Assembly (NCBI GenBank): GCA_013698285.1
Contig: JACCVE010000272.1
Location: forward strand, 1-7,517
Direction of reading: 5' to 3'
Length of the DNA: 7,517 nucleotides
Source: Chloroflexia bacterium
GTDB lineage: Bacteria > Chloroflexota > Chloroflexia > Thermomicrobiales > UBA6265
Within the stretch, counting starts at the first letter, position 1. The number at the start of each line of letters is the position of its first letter. The notes beneath the pieces were generated by a model that was not told where the DNA came from, ran no database searches, and saw only the letters and a list, made by a program, of their open reading frames with translations. Shown in pieces: positions 1-5,888 of this stretch. The translations under genes and the position numbers were made by a program.

Positions 1-31
1 GGCCAGGCCCGGGCCGCGTGCGACGCCCGGG

Positions 32-973
32 ATGCCCGGGACCGCGCCGCTCGGAATAACCAGGGACGATTCGTCCGGGACGGTCGGGGCCGAACCGTTC
101 GGGTTGTCCGGGACCGATCTGCCCGGGACCGATCTGCCCGGGACGGGTGGTCGGTCCCGGTGGGGTGGCCGGGTGGAGTCGTGGCGGGCGGCGCCGGTGG
201 CCGTGGCGGCGGCCCTGCTGGTGCTGTTCTTGGCCGTCCCGCTCGTGGCCCTGGTCTGGCGGGCGGCCGGGGCATCGAGCGATGCGGGGTCGTCGGCGCT
301 CTCGGCGGCCGGACAGGCCCTGGTGCTCAGCCTGGCGACGACCGGGGCCTCGCTCGCGATCATCTTGGCGCTGGGGACGCCGTTGGCCTACGCCCTGGCC
401 CGGTGGCCCTTTCCCGGCCGGGGGGTGGTCGACACGCTGGTCGACCTGCCGGTGGTGCTGCCGCCGGCCGTGGCCGGGATCGCCCTGCTGATGGCCTTCG
501 GCAGGCGGGGCCTGCTCGGGGAACCGCTGGCCGCGGTGGGGATCACGCTGCCGTTCACCACGGCGGCGGTGGTGATCGCGCAGGTCTTCGTCGCGGTGCC
601 GTTCTATGTCCGGGCGGCGAAGGGCGGCTTCGCCCGGGTCGAGCGGGACCTGGAAGAAGCCGCTGCCGACCTCGGCGCGACCCCGGCGCGGGTGTTCTGG
701 GCGATCACGTTACCCCTGGCCATGCCGAGCCTGGCGGCGGGGGCGGTGCTGGCCTGGGCCCGGGCGCTCGGCGAGTTCGGGGCGACGATCCTGTTCGCGG
801 GCAACCTGGCGGGCACGACCCGGACGATGCCGCTGGCGATCTACGGCCAGTACAGCGGTGGCGACCTCGACGTGGCCCTGATCCTCAGCCTGGTCCTGCT
901 CGGCTTGTCGGTCGTGGTCCTGCTGGTCGCCCGGTGGCTCGGCGGGCGGAAGGAGACCTGGTGGTCGGGCTGA
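32..973 (+). CDS. modB: Molybdate/tungstate ABC transporter permease (ModB-like)
   Basis: Inner-membrane permease of an ABC importer for molybdate, or possibly tungstate or sulfate. It would form the channel that works with a ModA binding protein and a ModC ATPase. Counting from the ATG at 32, hydrophobic segments lie near residues 53-77, 98-122, 137-156, 173-193, 228-256 and 279-300. The DLPVVLPPAVAG stretch (138-149) and the EAA loop (209-228, EAAADLG...ITLP) followed by ALGEFGA (245-251) are the hallmarks of ModB/CysT-type permeases. The first ~47 residues are Gly/Pro/Thr/Asp-rich low complexity and not part of the family. The frame is open back to base 2, and the ATG at 32 has no Shine-Dalgarno. 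A GTG at 173 follows GGTGGGG and would give 266 residues, nearer the usual ~230. So the family is secure and the start is not. ModA and ModC genes are not visible; an upstream gene lies beyond the edge. Confidence 0.85.
   Translation: MPGTAPLGITRDDSSGTVGAEPFGLSGTDLPGTDLPGTGGRSRWGGRVESWRAAPVAVAAALLVLFLAVPLVALVWRAAGASSDAGSSALSAAGQALVLSLATTGASLAIILALGTPLAYALARWPFPGRGVVDTLVDLPVVLPPAVAGIALLMAFGRRGLLGEPLAAVGITLPFTTAAVVIAQVFVAVPFYVRAAKGGFARVERDLEEAAADLGATPARVFWAITLPLAMPSLAAGAVLAWARALGEFGATILFAGNLAGTTRTMPLAIYGQYSGGDLDVALILSLVLLGLSVVVLLVARWLGGRKETWWSG
108..144 (+). repeat. 15-bp tandem direct repeat in the modB N-terminal region
   Basis: The 15-mer CCGGGACCGATCTGC occurs at 108-122 and 123-137, followed by a partial third copy CCGGGAC at 138-144. 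If translated, it gives the in-frame peptide repeat GTDLP-GTDLP-GT. The core CCGGGAC also recurs at 35-41 and 75-81, so the whole first ~145 bases look repeat-expanded. This part of the reading frame may be a repeat-built linker, or untranslated leader upstream of a GTG start at 173. Confidence 0.7.
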
Positions 974-1011
974 TAGCCGGGATGAATAGGTCCTGGCCGG
1001 GACCCCGCTTT

Positions 1012-1029
1012 GGGCCTGGTCGGAGGCCC
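1012..1029. terminator. GC-rich hairpin downstream of modB, terminator candidate
   Basis: GGGCCT (1012-1017) and AGGCCC (1024-1029) form a perfect 6-bp stem with a 6-nt loop, starting 38 nt after the modB stop codon. No T-run follows on either strand, so it does not meet the standard intrinsic-terminator pattern. Its position at the end of the gene is the main argument for a termination or RNA-end role. Confidence 0.3.
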
Positions 1030-1074
1030 TGACGCCGCACGTCCCCATCACGCCGTGAGGGGGGCATTATCGGA

Positions 1075-1094
1075 ATTACGTCAAACGACGTAAT
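1075..1094. promoter_or_regulatory. Perfect inverted repeat, operator candidate
   Basis: ATTACGTC (1075-1082) and GACGTAAT (1087-1094) are exact reverse complements separated by AAAC. This two-fold symmetric site sits in an AT-richer island of a GC-rich gap, about 125 bp before the start of the exported cupredoxin gene, and touches a candidate -35 element at 1093-1098. That geometry fits an operator for a dimeric repressor or activator. It does not resemble the E. coli ModE box as I remember it. The regulator is unknown. Confidence 0.5.
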
Positions 1095-1121
1095 GACAAC
1101 GGGCGCCGGTTTCCGTACGCT
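1093..1121 (+). promoter_or_regulatory. Candidate promoter of the exported cupredoxin gene
   Basis: ATGACA (1093-1098, 5/6 of TTGACA) is followed after 17 bp by TACGCT (1116-1121), a weak -10 that keeps the first, second and last consensus bases. A transcript would start near 1128 and leave a leader of about 90 nt. The -35 overlaps the right arm of the inverted repeat at 1075-1094, which would suit repression or activation there. The weak -10 keeps confidence low. Confidence 0.3.
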
Positions 1122-1134
1122 CGATGTAGGGGAT

Positions 1135-1148
1135 ATCGTGGTCACGAT
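1135..1148. promoter_or_regulatory. Short inverted repeat in the leader of the cupredoxin gene
   Basis: ATCGTG (1135-1140) and CACGAT (1143-1148) are complementary with a 2-bp centre (GT). It could be a second protein-binding half-site pair or a coincidence. It lies just downstream of the proposed transcription start. The spacer is too short to form an RNA hairpin. Confidence 0.2.
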
Positions 1149-1207
1149 CGCGTGGCGGCCCCCGGTGTGTCGATCATGGGGGACGATTGGTCGCCCCGCG
1201 TCGGAAC

Positions 1208-1214
1208 GGAGGAG
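1208..1214 (+). promoter_or_regulatory. Ribosome binding site that fixes the start at 1220
   Basis: GGAGGAG lies 5 nt before the ATG at 1220. It decides against the longer in-frame start at 1187, because the protein from 1220 begins directly with a signal peptide. Confidence 0.75.
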
Positions 1215-1219
1215 CAACG

Positions 1220-2122
1220 ATGAAGCTGTCGCGTCGGGCGTTGGGGATGGGGATGTTGGCCGCGACGCTGCTCGGGGCACCGGCGGGCGTGTTGGGCCAG
1301 GAGTCGACACCGGAAGCCTCCGGATCGCTCCTGGCCGGGATGGGTTACCCCGAGCTTCGCATCCAGGTGAATGACGAGGGCTTTGAGCTGCCGGAGCAAA
1401 TCGAGGCTGGCCGGACCCTGATCGTCTTCGAGAACGTCGGTCAGGAGTCCCGCCACTCCCTGCTGCTGGCCTTGCCCGAGGAGGTCGATCGCGAGCGGGC
1501 GCTGGCCGACCTCGGTCCCGAGGCCCAGGAGCCGCCCGCGTGGTTCCTCGATGCCACGTTCCCCGGTTTCCCCGGCGAGACGCTGCCAGGTGAGACATCG
1601 GTCGCCATCGTTGACCTCGCGGCCGGGACGCACCTCGTCATCGACAATTTCACCGCGGTGTTGGAGGTGGTTGGCACGGACGCGACGCCCGAGGCGAGCC
1701 AGGACCCAGCCGCCGGCGCGACGGTGGGGCTCTACGAGTACGGGTTCGAGATCTCCGCGTCGATCACTCCCGGGCGGCAGGTCTGGGAAGTGACCAACGA
1801 CGGCCAGGAACCGCACGAACTGCTCCTGGCGAAAGCGTCGGGGCCCGTGACGGCCGATCAGGTCGTCGAATTGCTCATGAACGAAGGTGAGGACGATGGC
1901 GCGACGCCGGTCGATGGTGGTCCCCCAGCGGTGGACATCGAACCGGTCGGCGGCGTCGGGTGGCTCTCATCCGGATTGACGGCCTGGACCGAGGTGGACC
2001 TGTCACCGGGGACCTACATTGCCCTGTGCTTCGTGTTCGATCCCGAGACCGGCATGCCGCACGTGGCGATGGGCATGGTCGACGTGTTTACCGTCGGCGA
2101 TGCGGGAACGCCGGCGGCCTAG
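1220..2122 (+). CDS. Exported protein with two cupredoxin-like domains
   Basis: A 300-residue exported protein with no confident enzymatic role, probably a periplasmic or cell-surface cupredoxin-like protein. Residues 1-26 are a signal peptide with a twin-arginine pattern (SRRALGM at 4-10) followed by a hydrophobic stretch, so Tat export is plausible; a lipobox cysteine is absent. Two related beta-rich domains follow, about 43-152 and 167-293, joined by a TPEAS-type linker (155-160). They share GR...N-x-GQE...H...LLLA (64-84 and 185-204) and a later DL-x2-GT motif. Domain 2 has His199, Cys270, His281 and Met284/Met286, arranged like a type-1 copper site. Domain 1 keeps only His79 and lacks the Cys/His/Met loop. 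The gene stands alone between modB and a convergent SRAP gene, and an inverted repeat upstream may control it. Copper binding is inferred; the fold assignment is from motifs only. Confidence 0.85.
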   Translation: MKLSRRALGMGMLAATLLGAPAGVLGQESTPEASGSLLAGMGYPELRIQVNDEGFELPEQIEAGRTLIVFENVGQESRHSLLLALPEEVDRERALADLGPEAQEPPAWFLDATFPGFPGETLPGETSVAIVDLAAGTHLVIDNFTAVLEVVGTDATPEASQDPAAGATVGLYEYGFEISASITPGRQVWEVTNDGQEPHELLLAKASGPVTADQVVELLMNEGEDDGATPVDGGPPAVDIEPVGGVGWLSSGLTAWTEVDLSPGTYIALCFVFDPETGMPHVAMGMVDVFTVGDAGTPAA

Positions 2123-2141
2123 CGAGAACGATCGGGCAATA

Positions 2142-2170
2142 GTGCCGCCATCAGCCTCTGGTCCCGGCAC
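2142..2170. terminator. Hairpin between convergent genes, possible bidirectional terminator
   Basis: GTGCCG-CCA (2142-2150) can pair with TGG (2159-2161) and CGGCAC (2165-2170), leaving an 8-nt loop and a 3-nt bulge. It lies in the 71-bp gap between the cupredoxin gene and the end of the SRAP gene, where a two-way terminator is expected. There is no T-tract, so the call rests on position and pairing. Confidence 0.3.
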
Positions 2171-2193
2171 GGTTCCCGGGTCGTGAACTGGAC

Positions 2194-2889
2194 CTAGCGG
2201 TTCGCCCCGTCCGGGCTGCCGCCCTCGTCGTCCCCGGCGAGGAGGGCCGGGTCGTCGTTGCGAACGTCGTTGACGCGCGTACTCGCGGCATGCTCGCGCA
2301 TCTGGTCGGCCGGGTACGGCTCGTAGCACGCTTCGAGCAGGGCCGGTTCATCGACGTCTGGGTCGAGCCAGAGGTCTTCCAGGTCCGGGCGCAGGATGAC
2401 CGGCATCCGGTCGTGGTAGGGCGAGACCACGTCGTTGGGGCGAGTGGTGAGCAGGGTGAAGGCGGCGTCGGCGTCGTCCCCCTTGCCGGGGTCATAGAGG
2501 CCGGCGAAGGCGAACAGGTCGCCGTCGTCGAGCATGAATCGGTGAGGCACCTTCCGACCGCCCTCGGTGGCCCACTCGTAGAAGCCGGTGGCGGGCACCA
2601 GGCAGCGATGCGCTCGCAGCAGCCGCCGGAAGGTGGGTTTCTCGGCGACGGTCTCGGCCCGGGCGTTGAACAGGGCCGGGGCGCCCTTGCCGTCCGGCCG
2701 GCGCCAGGCCGGGGTCAGGCCCCAGCGGAGCGGTTCCACCGCCCGCGAGCCATCACCGCCGGAGAAGATCACCGGCAGGCGCTGGGTCGGGGCGGCATTG
2801 AAGGTCGGCCGCTGGAAGCCGATGATCGGCGGGACCTTGAACCGCTCCGAAATGTCCTCGATGTCTTCTAAGACGTACCGGCCGCACAT
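2194..2889 (-). CDS. SOS response-associated peptidase (SRAP/YedK/HMCES family)
   Basis: Cytosolic DNA-damage protein of 231 residues. The family senses abasic sites in single-stranded DNA and shields them by forming a DNA-protein crosslink through the amino-terminal cysteine; it also has autoproteolytic activity. The start at MCGRYVL is certain: Cys2 must become the N-terminus after Met removal, and AGGAGG lies 6 nt upstream. Conserved points are Cys2, NAAPTQ (31-36), WGLTPAW (56-62), Asn75 and Arg77 in NARAET, Glu105 in GFYEW, and His159 in YHDRMPVIL. These match the E. coli YedK active-site residues Cys2, Asn75, Glu105 and His160. The frame stays open upstream of the start, but those residues are not family-like. 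The C-terminal tail is acidic and Gly-rich. The 205-bp gap to the transporter gene suggests its own promoter; no GAAC-N4-GTTC LexA box was seen. All key residues are present, so it is probably functional. Confidence 0.95.
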   Translation of the reverse strand: MCGRYVLEDIEDISERFKVPPIIGFQRPTFNAAPTQRLPVIFSGGDGSRAVEPLRWGLTPAWRRPDGKGAPALFNARAETVAEKPTFRRLLRAHRCLVPATGFYEWATEGGRKVPHRFMLDDGDLFAFAGLYDPGKGDDADAAFTLLTTRPNDVVSPYHDRMPVILRPDLEDLWLDPDVDEPALLEACYEPYPADQMREHAASTRVNDVRNDDPALLAGDDEGGSPDGANR

Positions 2890-2895
2890 CACCAA

Positions 2896-2901
2896 CCTCC
2901 T
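2896..2901 (-). promoter_or_regulatory. Ribosome binding site of the SRAP gene
   Basis: On the minus strand AGGAGG lies 6 nt before the ATG at 2889. It confirms that translation begins with Met-Cys, as the catalytic mechanism requires. Confidence 0.8.
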
Positions 2902-3094
2902 CAGCCCATCGTCGCGGTGGCGCCGTGCGCCCGACCGCGTGCTCTCCGGACCATTCCCGGGCCACGGTCCACGTAGCGTACATCTCGCGAGCGTCGCCCG
3001 ACACGGGGAATCACCAGCACACGCGCGTGCCGGGACAAGACCATCCGTGAGGGTGGAGTCGGACCAATGACCAGGATGCCGCGTTTCGTCACGG

Positions 3095-4156
3095 TCAGGC
3101 GGGGGGCCGGATACGCGGGCCCGATGCAGCAATGTTGAGTGGCGCAGGATCCTGGGCGGTCATCGGTGCCCGGGCGGCGCCAGTATTGGTGACGATGACG
3201 CCGGTGAGGATGGTGGCGCCGCCGAGGAGGAGGTAGAGGGTCGGTTCCTCGCCGAGGACGAGCCAGGCCGAGAGGAGTCCGAAGACGGGGACGAGGTAGA
3301 TGTAGACCGCCGTCTGGCTGGGGCTGAGGACGCGGAGGCCGCGGTACCAGAGGATGTAGGCCAGGACGAAGGAGAGCAGGGTGGCGAAGGTGGCGGCGGC
3401 CCAACCCCGGGCGGGGAGGTCGGCCACCCGGGCCAGGGTGCCGGGTCGGAAGAACGGGATCGCCAGGAAAGCGAGGGCGCCGATCACGGTCGAGTAGGCC
3501 GCGACGTGGACGGGAGGGTGGCGCCGGAGGAGCGGCTTGCTGAGGACGGTGTAGATCGCCCAGGAGAACGGGGCGATGGCCAGGATCAGGACGCCGCGGA
3601 CGTGGCTGGCGCCGAACCCGGCGTCTCCGGCGGCGCCCCAGCGCAGCACGATCACCAGGCCGACGAAGGCGAGACCAATCCCGGCCAGCTTGCGGCGGGT
3701 CAGGGGCTCGCCCAGCACCAGGCGCGAGATGATCGCGGTGTGGACGGGGTTGCTGGTCACGATCAGGCTGGCCAGGGCGGCCGAGAGGAGCGATTGGCCG
3801 AAGACGATCGCCAGATTCAGGATCGTGACCCCGATCAGGCCGATCGCGACCAGCCGGACCCAGTCGGCACGTGGCATTCTCAGTCCGGGGTGGCCGGTCA
3901 GGAAGAGGACCAGGATGAAGAACCCGGCCGCGCCCGCCCCCCGGACGAAGACGACATCGAGCGGGTCCAGGTCGCGCAGCATGGTCTTGATGGCGACGAA
4001 GTTGCCGCCCCAGAGCATGGCCACTAATAGGAGTGAGAGGTGGGTCGCCCGGCGACTGGCGGACGGGGCAGCGTCCCCGACCTCGGTTCCCGGCCCCGGC
4101 GGGTCTGGATCGAGGCCGGACGGGACATCGGGGGCGTGTCGCCGGACGGCGTTCAT
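3095..4156 (-). CDS. EamA/DMT-family transporter
   Basis: Inner-membrane protein of the drug/metabolite transporter superfamily, with two EamA repeats of five helices each. Such proteins usually export amino acids or other small metabolites; the substrate cannot be read from sequence. From the ATG at 4156 it has 353 residues, against about 300 for the family. Residues 1-37 are a Pro/Gly/Asp-rich tail. The first EamA unit spans about 40-171, with the typical MLWGGNFVAIK (47-57), the TSNPVHTAI segment (134-142) and LGEPLTRRK (148-156). The second spans 188-324, with FSWAIYTVLSK (197-207), SPSQTAVYIYLVPVFG (278-293) and LGEEPT (301-306). The C-terminal ~25 residues are a polar tail. No good Shine-Dalgarno precedes 4156, but no other start lies between it and the first helix. 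The frame remains open upstream to 4372. No partner gene is adjacent. Confidence 0.93.
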   Translation of the reverse strand: MNAVRRHAPDVPSGLDPDPPGPGTEVGDAAPSASRRATHLSLLLVAMLWGGNFVAIKTMLRDLDPLDVVFVRGAGAAGFFILVLFLTGHPGLRMPRADWVRLVAIGLIGVTILNLAIVFGQSLLSAALASLIVTSNPVHTAIISRLVLGEPLTRRKLAGIGLAFVGLVIVLRWGAAGDAGFGASHVRGVLILAIAPFSWAIYTVLSKPLLRRHPPVHVAAYSTVIGALAFLAIPFFRPGTLARVADLPARGWAAATFATLLSFVLAYILWYRGLRVLSPSQTAVYIYLVPVFGLLSAWLVLGEEPTLYLLLGGATILTGVIVTNTGAARAPMTAQDPAPLNIAASGPRIRPPA

Positions 4157-4361
4157 GTGGGGGTCCCGTGGTTCATCCTGGCGACCGGCCAGGGCCGCGA
4201 CCGCGAGGTCCACGGCCCGAATGTGCGCGATGACCGGGCACGGGTCATCGGCTTGGTGGAGCGACCATCGCTCGCGATACCGATGGCCAGCCCCTGATTC
4301 TCCCACAGGCCAACGCGGATCGTGTCGGTGCTGACGAGGACTCGACCACGAACCCACCGGT

Positions 4362-4389
4362 GGCATTGGCATCGGGGCCTTGCCATGCC
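4362..4389. other. Bulged hairpin in the divergent intergenic region
   Basis: GGCATTGGCA (4362-4371) pairs with TGCCATGCC (4381-4389) as a 9-bp stem with one bulged T and a 9-nt loop. It sits upstream of both flanking genes. It could be a protein-binding site or leader structure; no T-tract supports termination. Confidence 0.3.
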
Positions 4390-4461
4390 TTCCGGCGACC
4401 TCTCCTCTCTCGATTGCCTGGACCGAGACGTCGATGAAGGGGGAGGCATCAGCCCCTTGCC

Positions 4462-4467
4462 TATAAT
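4462..4467 (+). promoter_or_regulatory. Perfect -10 element of the kinase-gene promoter
   Basis: TATAAT matches the sigma-70-type -10 consensus exactly, which is striking in DNA this GC-rich. A TG lies 2 nt upstream of it (one base more than the usual extended -10). The region 16-18 bp upstream is G-rich and has no good -35. Transcription would start near 4474, leaving a leader of about 57 nt to the GTG at 4531. Confidence 0.5.
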
Positions 4468-4518
4468 CCCGCCACGGTTCGTGCAGGGACCGCCCGGCGT
4501 CCCGGCCATGGAGAGCGT

Positions 4519-4527
4519 GGGGGTGAT
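4519..4527 (+). promoter_or_regulatory. Ribosome binding site that selects a GTG start
   Basis: GGGGGTGAT matches 8 of 9 bases of the anti-16S complement GGAGGTGAT. Its G-run ends 7 nt before the GTG at 4531, which supports the unusual start codon. Confidence 0.65.
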
Positions 4528-4530
4528 AGC

Positions 4531-5031
4531 GTGAAGCGCGTGTTGCTGACGGGGATGTCGGGAACCGGCAAATCCACGGTGATCGAGGCGCTGGCCGCGC
4601 GCGGTTACCGGGCCGTCGATACGGACTATGGTGGGCTGTCGGAGGTCGTCGAGGTCCCCGAGGACGAGCCGACCGGCCTGGATCCCGGTCAGGACTGGGT
4701 CTGGCGAGAAGACCGCATCCAACGCCTCCTCTCGATGGACGACGTGGACGTGCTGTTCCTCGCCGGGTGCGCTCCGAACCAGGGAACGTTCTATCCCCAG
4801 TTCGACCATGTCGTCCTCTTGACGGCGCCCGCCGAGGTGATCGTCGAGCGCCTGGCCAGCCGAACGAACAATTCGTATGGGAAACGTCCCGAGGAGGTCG
4901 AACGCACGCTGCTCATGCGGCAGACCATCGAGCCCCTGTTGCGGGCCTCCGCCGGGCACGAAATCGATACCGGCGTCCCGCTCGACCAGGTGGTGGAGAC
5001 GGTGCTGCGGGACGTCGGCGAATCTGGCTGA
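4531..5031 (+). CDS. Small P-loop kinase-like ATP-binding protein (AAA_18/shikimate-kinase-like)
   Basis: A 166-residue cytosolic P-loop protein of the nucleoside/shikimate/adenylate-kinase-like group, expected to bind ATP and phosphorylate a small molecule; the substrate is unknown. Translation starts at GTG 4531. The Walker A motif is GMSGTGKST (8-16), ending beta-strand MKRVLLT. DTD (30-32) occupies the place of the substrate-side acidic motif seen in shikimate kinases. VDVLFLAGC (72-80) and DHVVLLTAPAEVIVERL (92-108) look like the Walker B-like core strand and the strand before the LID. RTNNSYGK (111-118) is the LID-like basic segment. Length suits a single-domain kinase. True shikimate kinase is unlikely because the usual substrate-binding GGG motif is not seen. 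It has its own promoter and is convergent, 22 bp apart, with the ABM gene, so no operon partner hints at its role. Confidence 0.88.
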   Translation: MKRVLLTGMSGTGKSTVIEALAARGYRAVDTDYGGLSEVVEVPEDEPTGLDPGQDWVWREDRIQRLLSMDDVDVLFLAGCAPNQGTFYPQFDHVVLLTAPAEVIVERLASRTNNSYGKRPEEVERTLLMRQTIEPLLRASAGHEIDTGVPLDQVVETVLRDVGESG

Positions 5032-5053
5032 GTGCCCCGGGCGCGTAGACCGT

Positions 5054-5377
5054 TCAGGACATGCCGGGCCGCACGCCGGATGCCTCCATGTGCACCCTGG
5101 CGAAGTGCTCGACGGTCGGGAACGGGTCATAGAAGTGGTGCAGCAGGGCCTTCCATTCCTGATACCCGGGGGAACCACGGAAACCGACGGTGTGGTCTTC
5201 GAGGCGTTCCCAGCGGACCAGCAGCAGGTAGCGGCCCGGGATCTCCAGGCAGCGTTGCAGCTCGTGGCCCAGGTACCCGGGTGAGGCCGCGATCACCGCG
5301 GATGCCTGGCGAAAGGCGGCCTCGAAGTCGTTGCCCCGCGCCGGGGCGACCGTGAGGTAGGCGGCTTCGAGGATCAT
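5054..5377 (-). CDS. Antibiotic biosynthesis monooxygenase (ABM) domain protein
   Basis: A 107-residue dimeric alpha/beta ferredoxin-like protein of the ABM family. Members include heme-degrading and quinone-forming monooxygenases and many proteins of unknown function. The sequence shows the expected order: an N-terminal beta-strand (ILEAAYLTV, 2-10), a helix with FEAAFRQASAVI (18-29), SPGYLGHEL (32-40), the strand RYLLLVRWE (49-57), and a helix around YQEWKALLHHF (72-82). Residues 83-107 form a tail with DPFPTVEHF. No catalytic residue can be assigned, and heme-monooxygenase ligands are not obvious. The ATG at 5377 has a G-rich upstream stretch but no strict Shine-Dalgarno. It shares its strand with the DUF4260 gene, which ends 151 bp upstream of it, so co-transcription is possible but not shown. 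Confidence 0.88.
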   Translation of the reverse strand: MILEAAYLTVAPARGNDFEAAFRQASAVIAASPGYLGHELQRCLEIPGRYLLLVRWERLEDHTVGFRGSPGYQEWKALLHHFYDPFPTVEHFARVHMEASGVRPGMS

Positions 5378-5495
5378 CGGCCCATTCCCCCGCGTCTCCC
5401 CCGCCCTACCCTCTCGAACCGGGACCGTGCCCGCACCGTCGCGGATCGTTCAGATTGGCGGTGAATCGTCCGGCATGAGTCCTGGTTGACCTTGA

Positions 5496-5513
5496 GTCCG
5501 AGTCGATTCGGAC
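5496..5513. other. Inverted repeat between the DUF4260 and ABM genes
   Basis: GTCCGA (5496-5501) and TCGGAC (5508-5513) are complementary around a 6-nt centre. Read on the minus strand it is a hairpin 15 nt after the DUF4260 stop, in terminator position but with no T-tract. It could equally be an operator ahead of the ABM gene. Confidence 0.3.
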
Positions 5514-5528
5514 GCCGGGTGTTCGGTT

Positions 5529-5888
5529 TCAGACCCGGTTGAGGTGCGTGTCCTTGAACGATCCCGGATATTTCAGTCCGTATCCGATCAGGCGGTCAAA
5601 GGTGATGTGCGCGGACCAGATCAGGGCGATCGCGACGACGCGGGTATCGTCGCCCATCAGGCCGACCGTGGCGAGCAGGATCGGGATGCCGAGCGTGTGG
5701 GCCAGGTTGTAGGCCGTCGTGCCGACCCTGTTTCCGGCGACATACCCCAGCGCGGCGACATCGGGCGCGAGGAAGAGGGCCGCGAACAGGAGCCATCCCT
5801 CGCCATACCACCCGTAGAGCGCGACCGAGAGGATGAGCCCGGCGGCGGCCTCGCCGCGGAGCAGGGCGGCGGGATCGGTGCGGACCAT
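5529..5888 (-). CDS. DUF4260 family membrane protein
   Basis: A small integral membrane protein of 119 residues, the usual size for DUF4260, whose function is not known. About four hydrophobic segments lie near 15-27, 31-52, 60-77 and 82-100. Family-type features are the Asp in LAPDVAALGY (40-49), the GN...YNLAH motif (52-64), IWSAHITFDRLIGYGLK (90-106) and the closing SFKDTHL (110-116). The start at 5888 is supported by AGGAGG at 5897-5902, 8 nt upstream on the minus strand. Conserved His, Asp and Arg residues in or near membrane segments suggest a specific chemistry or proton path, but that is speculation. It is transcribed divergently from the methyltransferase gene across a 305-bp gap. 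Confidence 0.88.
   Translation of the reverse strand: MVRTDPAALLRGEAAAGLILSVALYGWYGEGWLLFAALFLAPDVAALGYVAGNRVGTTAYNLAHTLGIPILLATVGLMGDDTRVVAIALIWSAHITFDRLIGYGLKYPGSFKDTHLNRV

Larger units (their letters stand above)
4157..4530. other. Divergent intergenic region between the EamA and kinase genes
   Basis: 374 bp without a convincing gene. It holds a bulged hairpin (4362-4389), a 10-bp palindrome CCACCGGTGG (4354-4363), a perfect TATAAT (4462-4467) and the kinase ribosome binding site (4519-4527). On the minus strand a 77-codon frame from an ATG at 4386 ends in ATGA, overlapping the EamA start at 4156. Its product is Arg/Ser/Pro-rich and unlike any family I know, so I do not call it a gene. 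A plus-strand 70-codon frame from 4322 to 4534 is likewise unsupported. No good minus-strand promoter for the EamA gene was found. Confidence 0.5.

Noticed and set aside
1..59. End of an upstream gene in the third frame, stopping at TAA 57-59
   Set aside because: The 18 residues visible are Pro/Arg/Gly-rich and resemble no ModA C-terminus. Too little is seen to claim a gene.
160..1598. Long overlapping open frames in the modB and cupredoxin region, such as 160-1032 (+) and 885-1598 (-)
   Set aside because: Their products are Arg/Gly/Pro-rich, lie across well-supported genes in other frames, and match no family. They are the expected shadow frames of high-GC coding DNA.
5032..5053. Terminator between the convergent kinase and ABM genes
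   Set aside because: The 22-bp gap has only a short GC-rich near-palindrome and no T-tract; not enough to call.
4153..5178. 341-codon minus-strand frame antisense to the kinase gene
   Set aside because: It covers the kinase in antisense, and the kinase has clear motifs, a ribosome binding site and a promoter. Only its last 77 codons lie in intergenic DNA, and these are noted separately with low interest.
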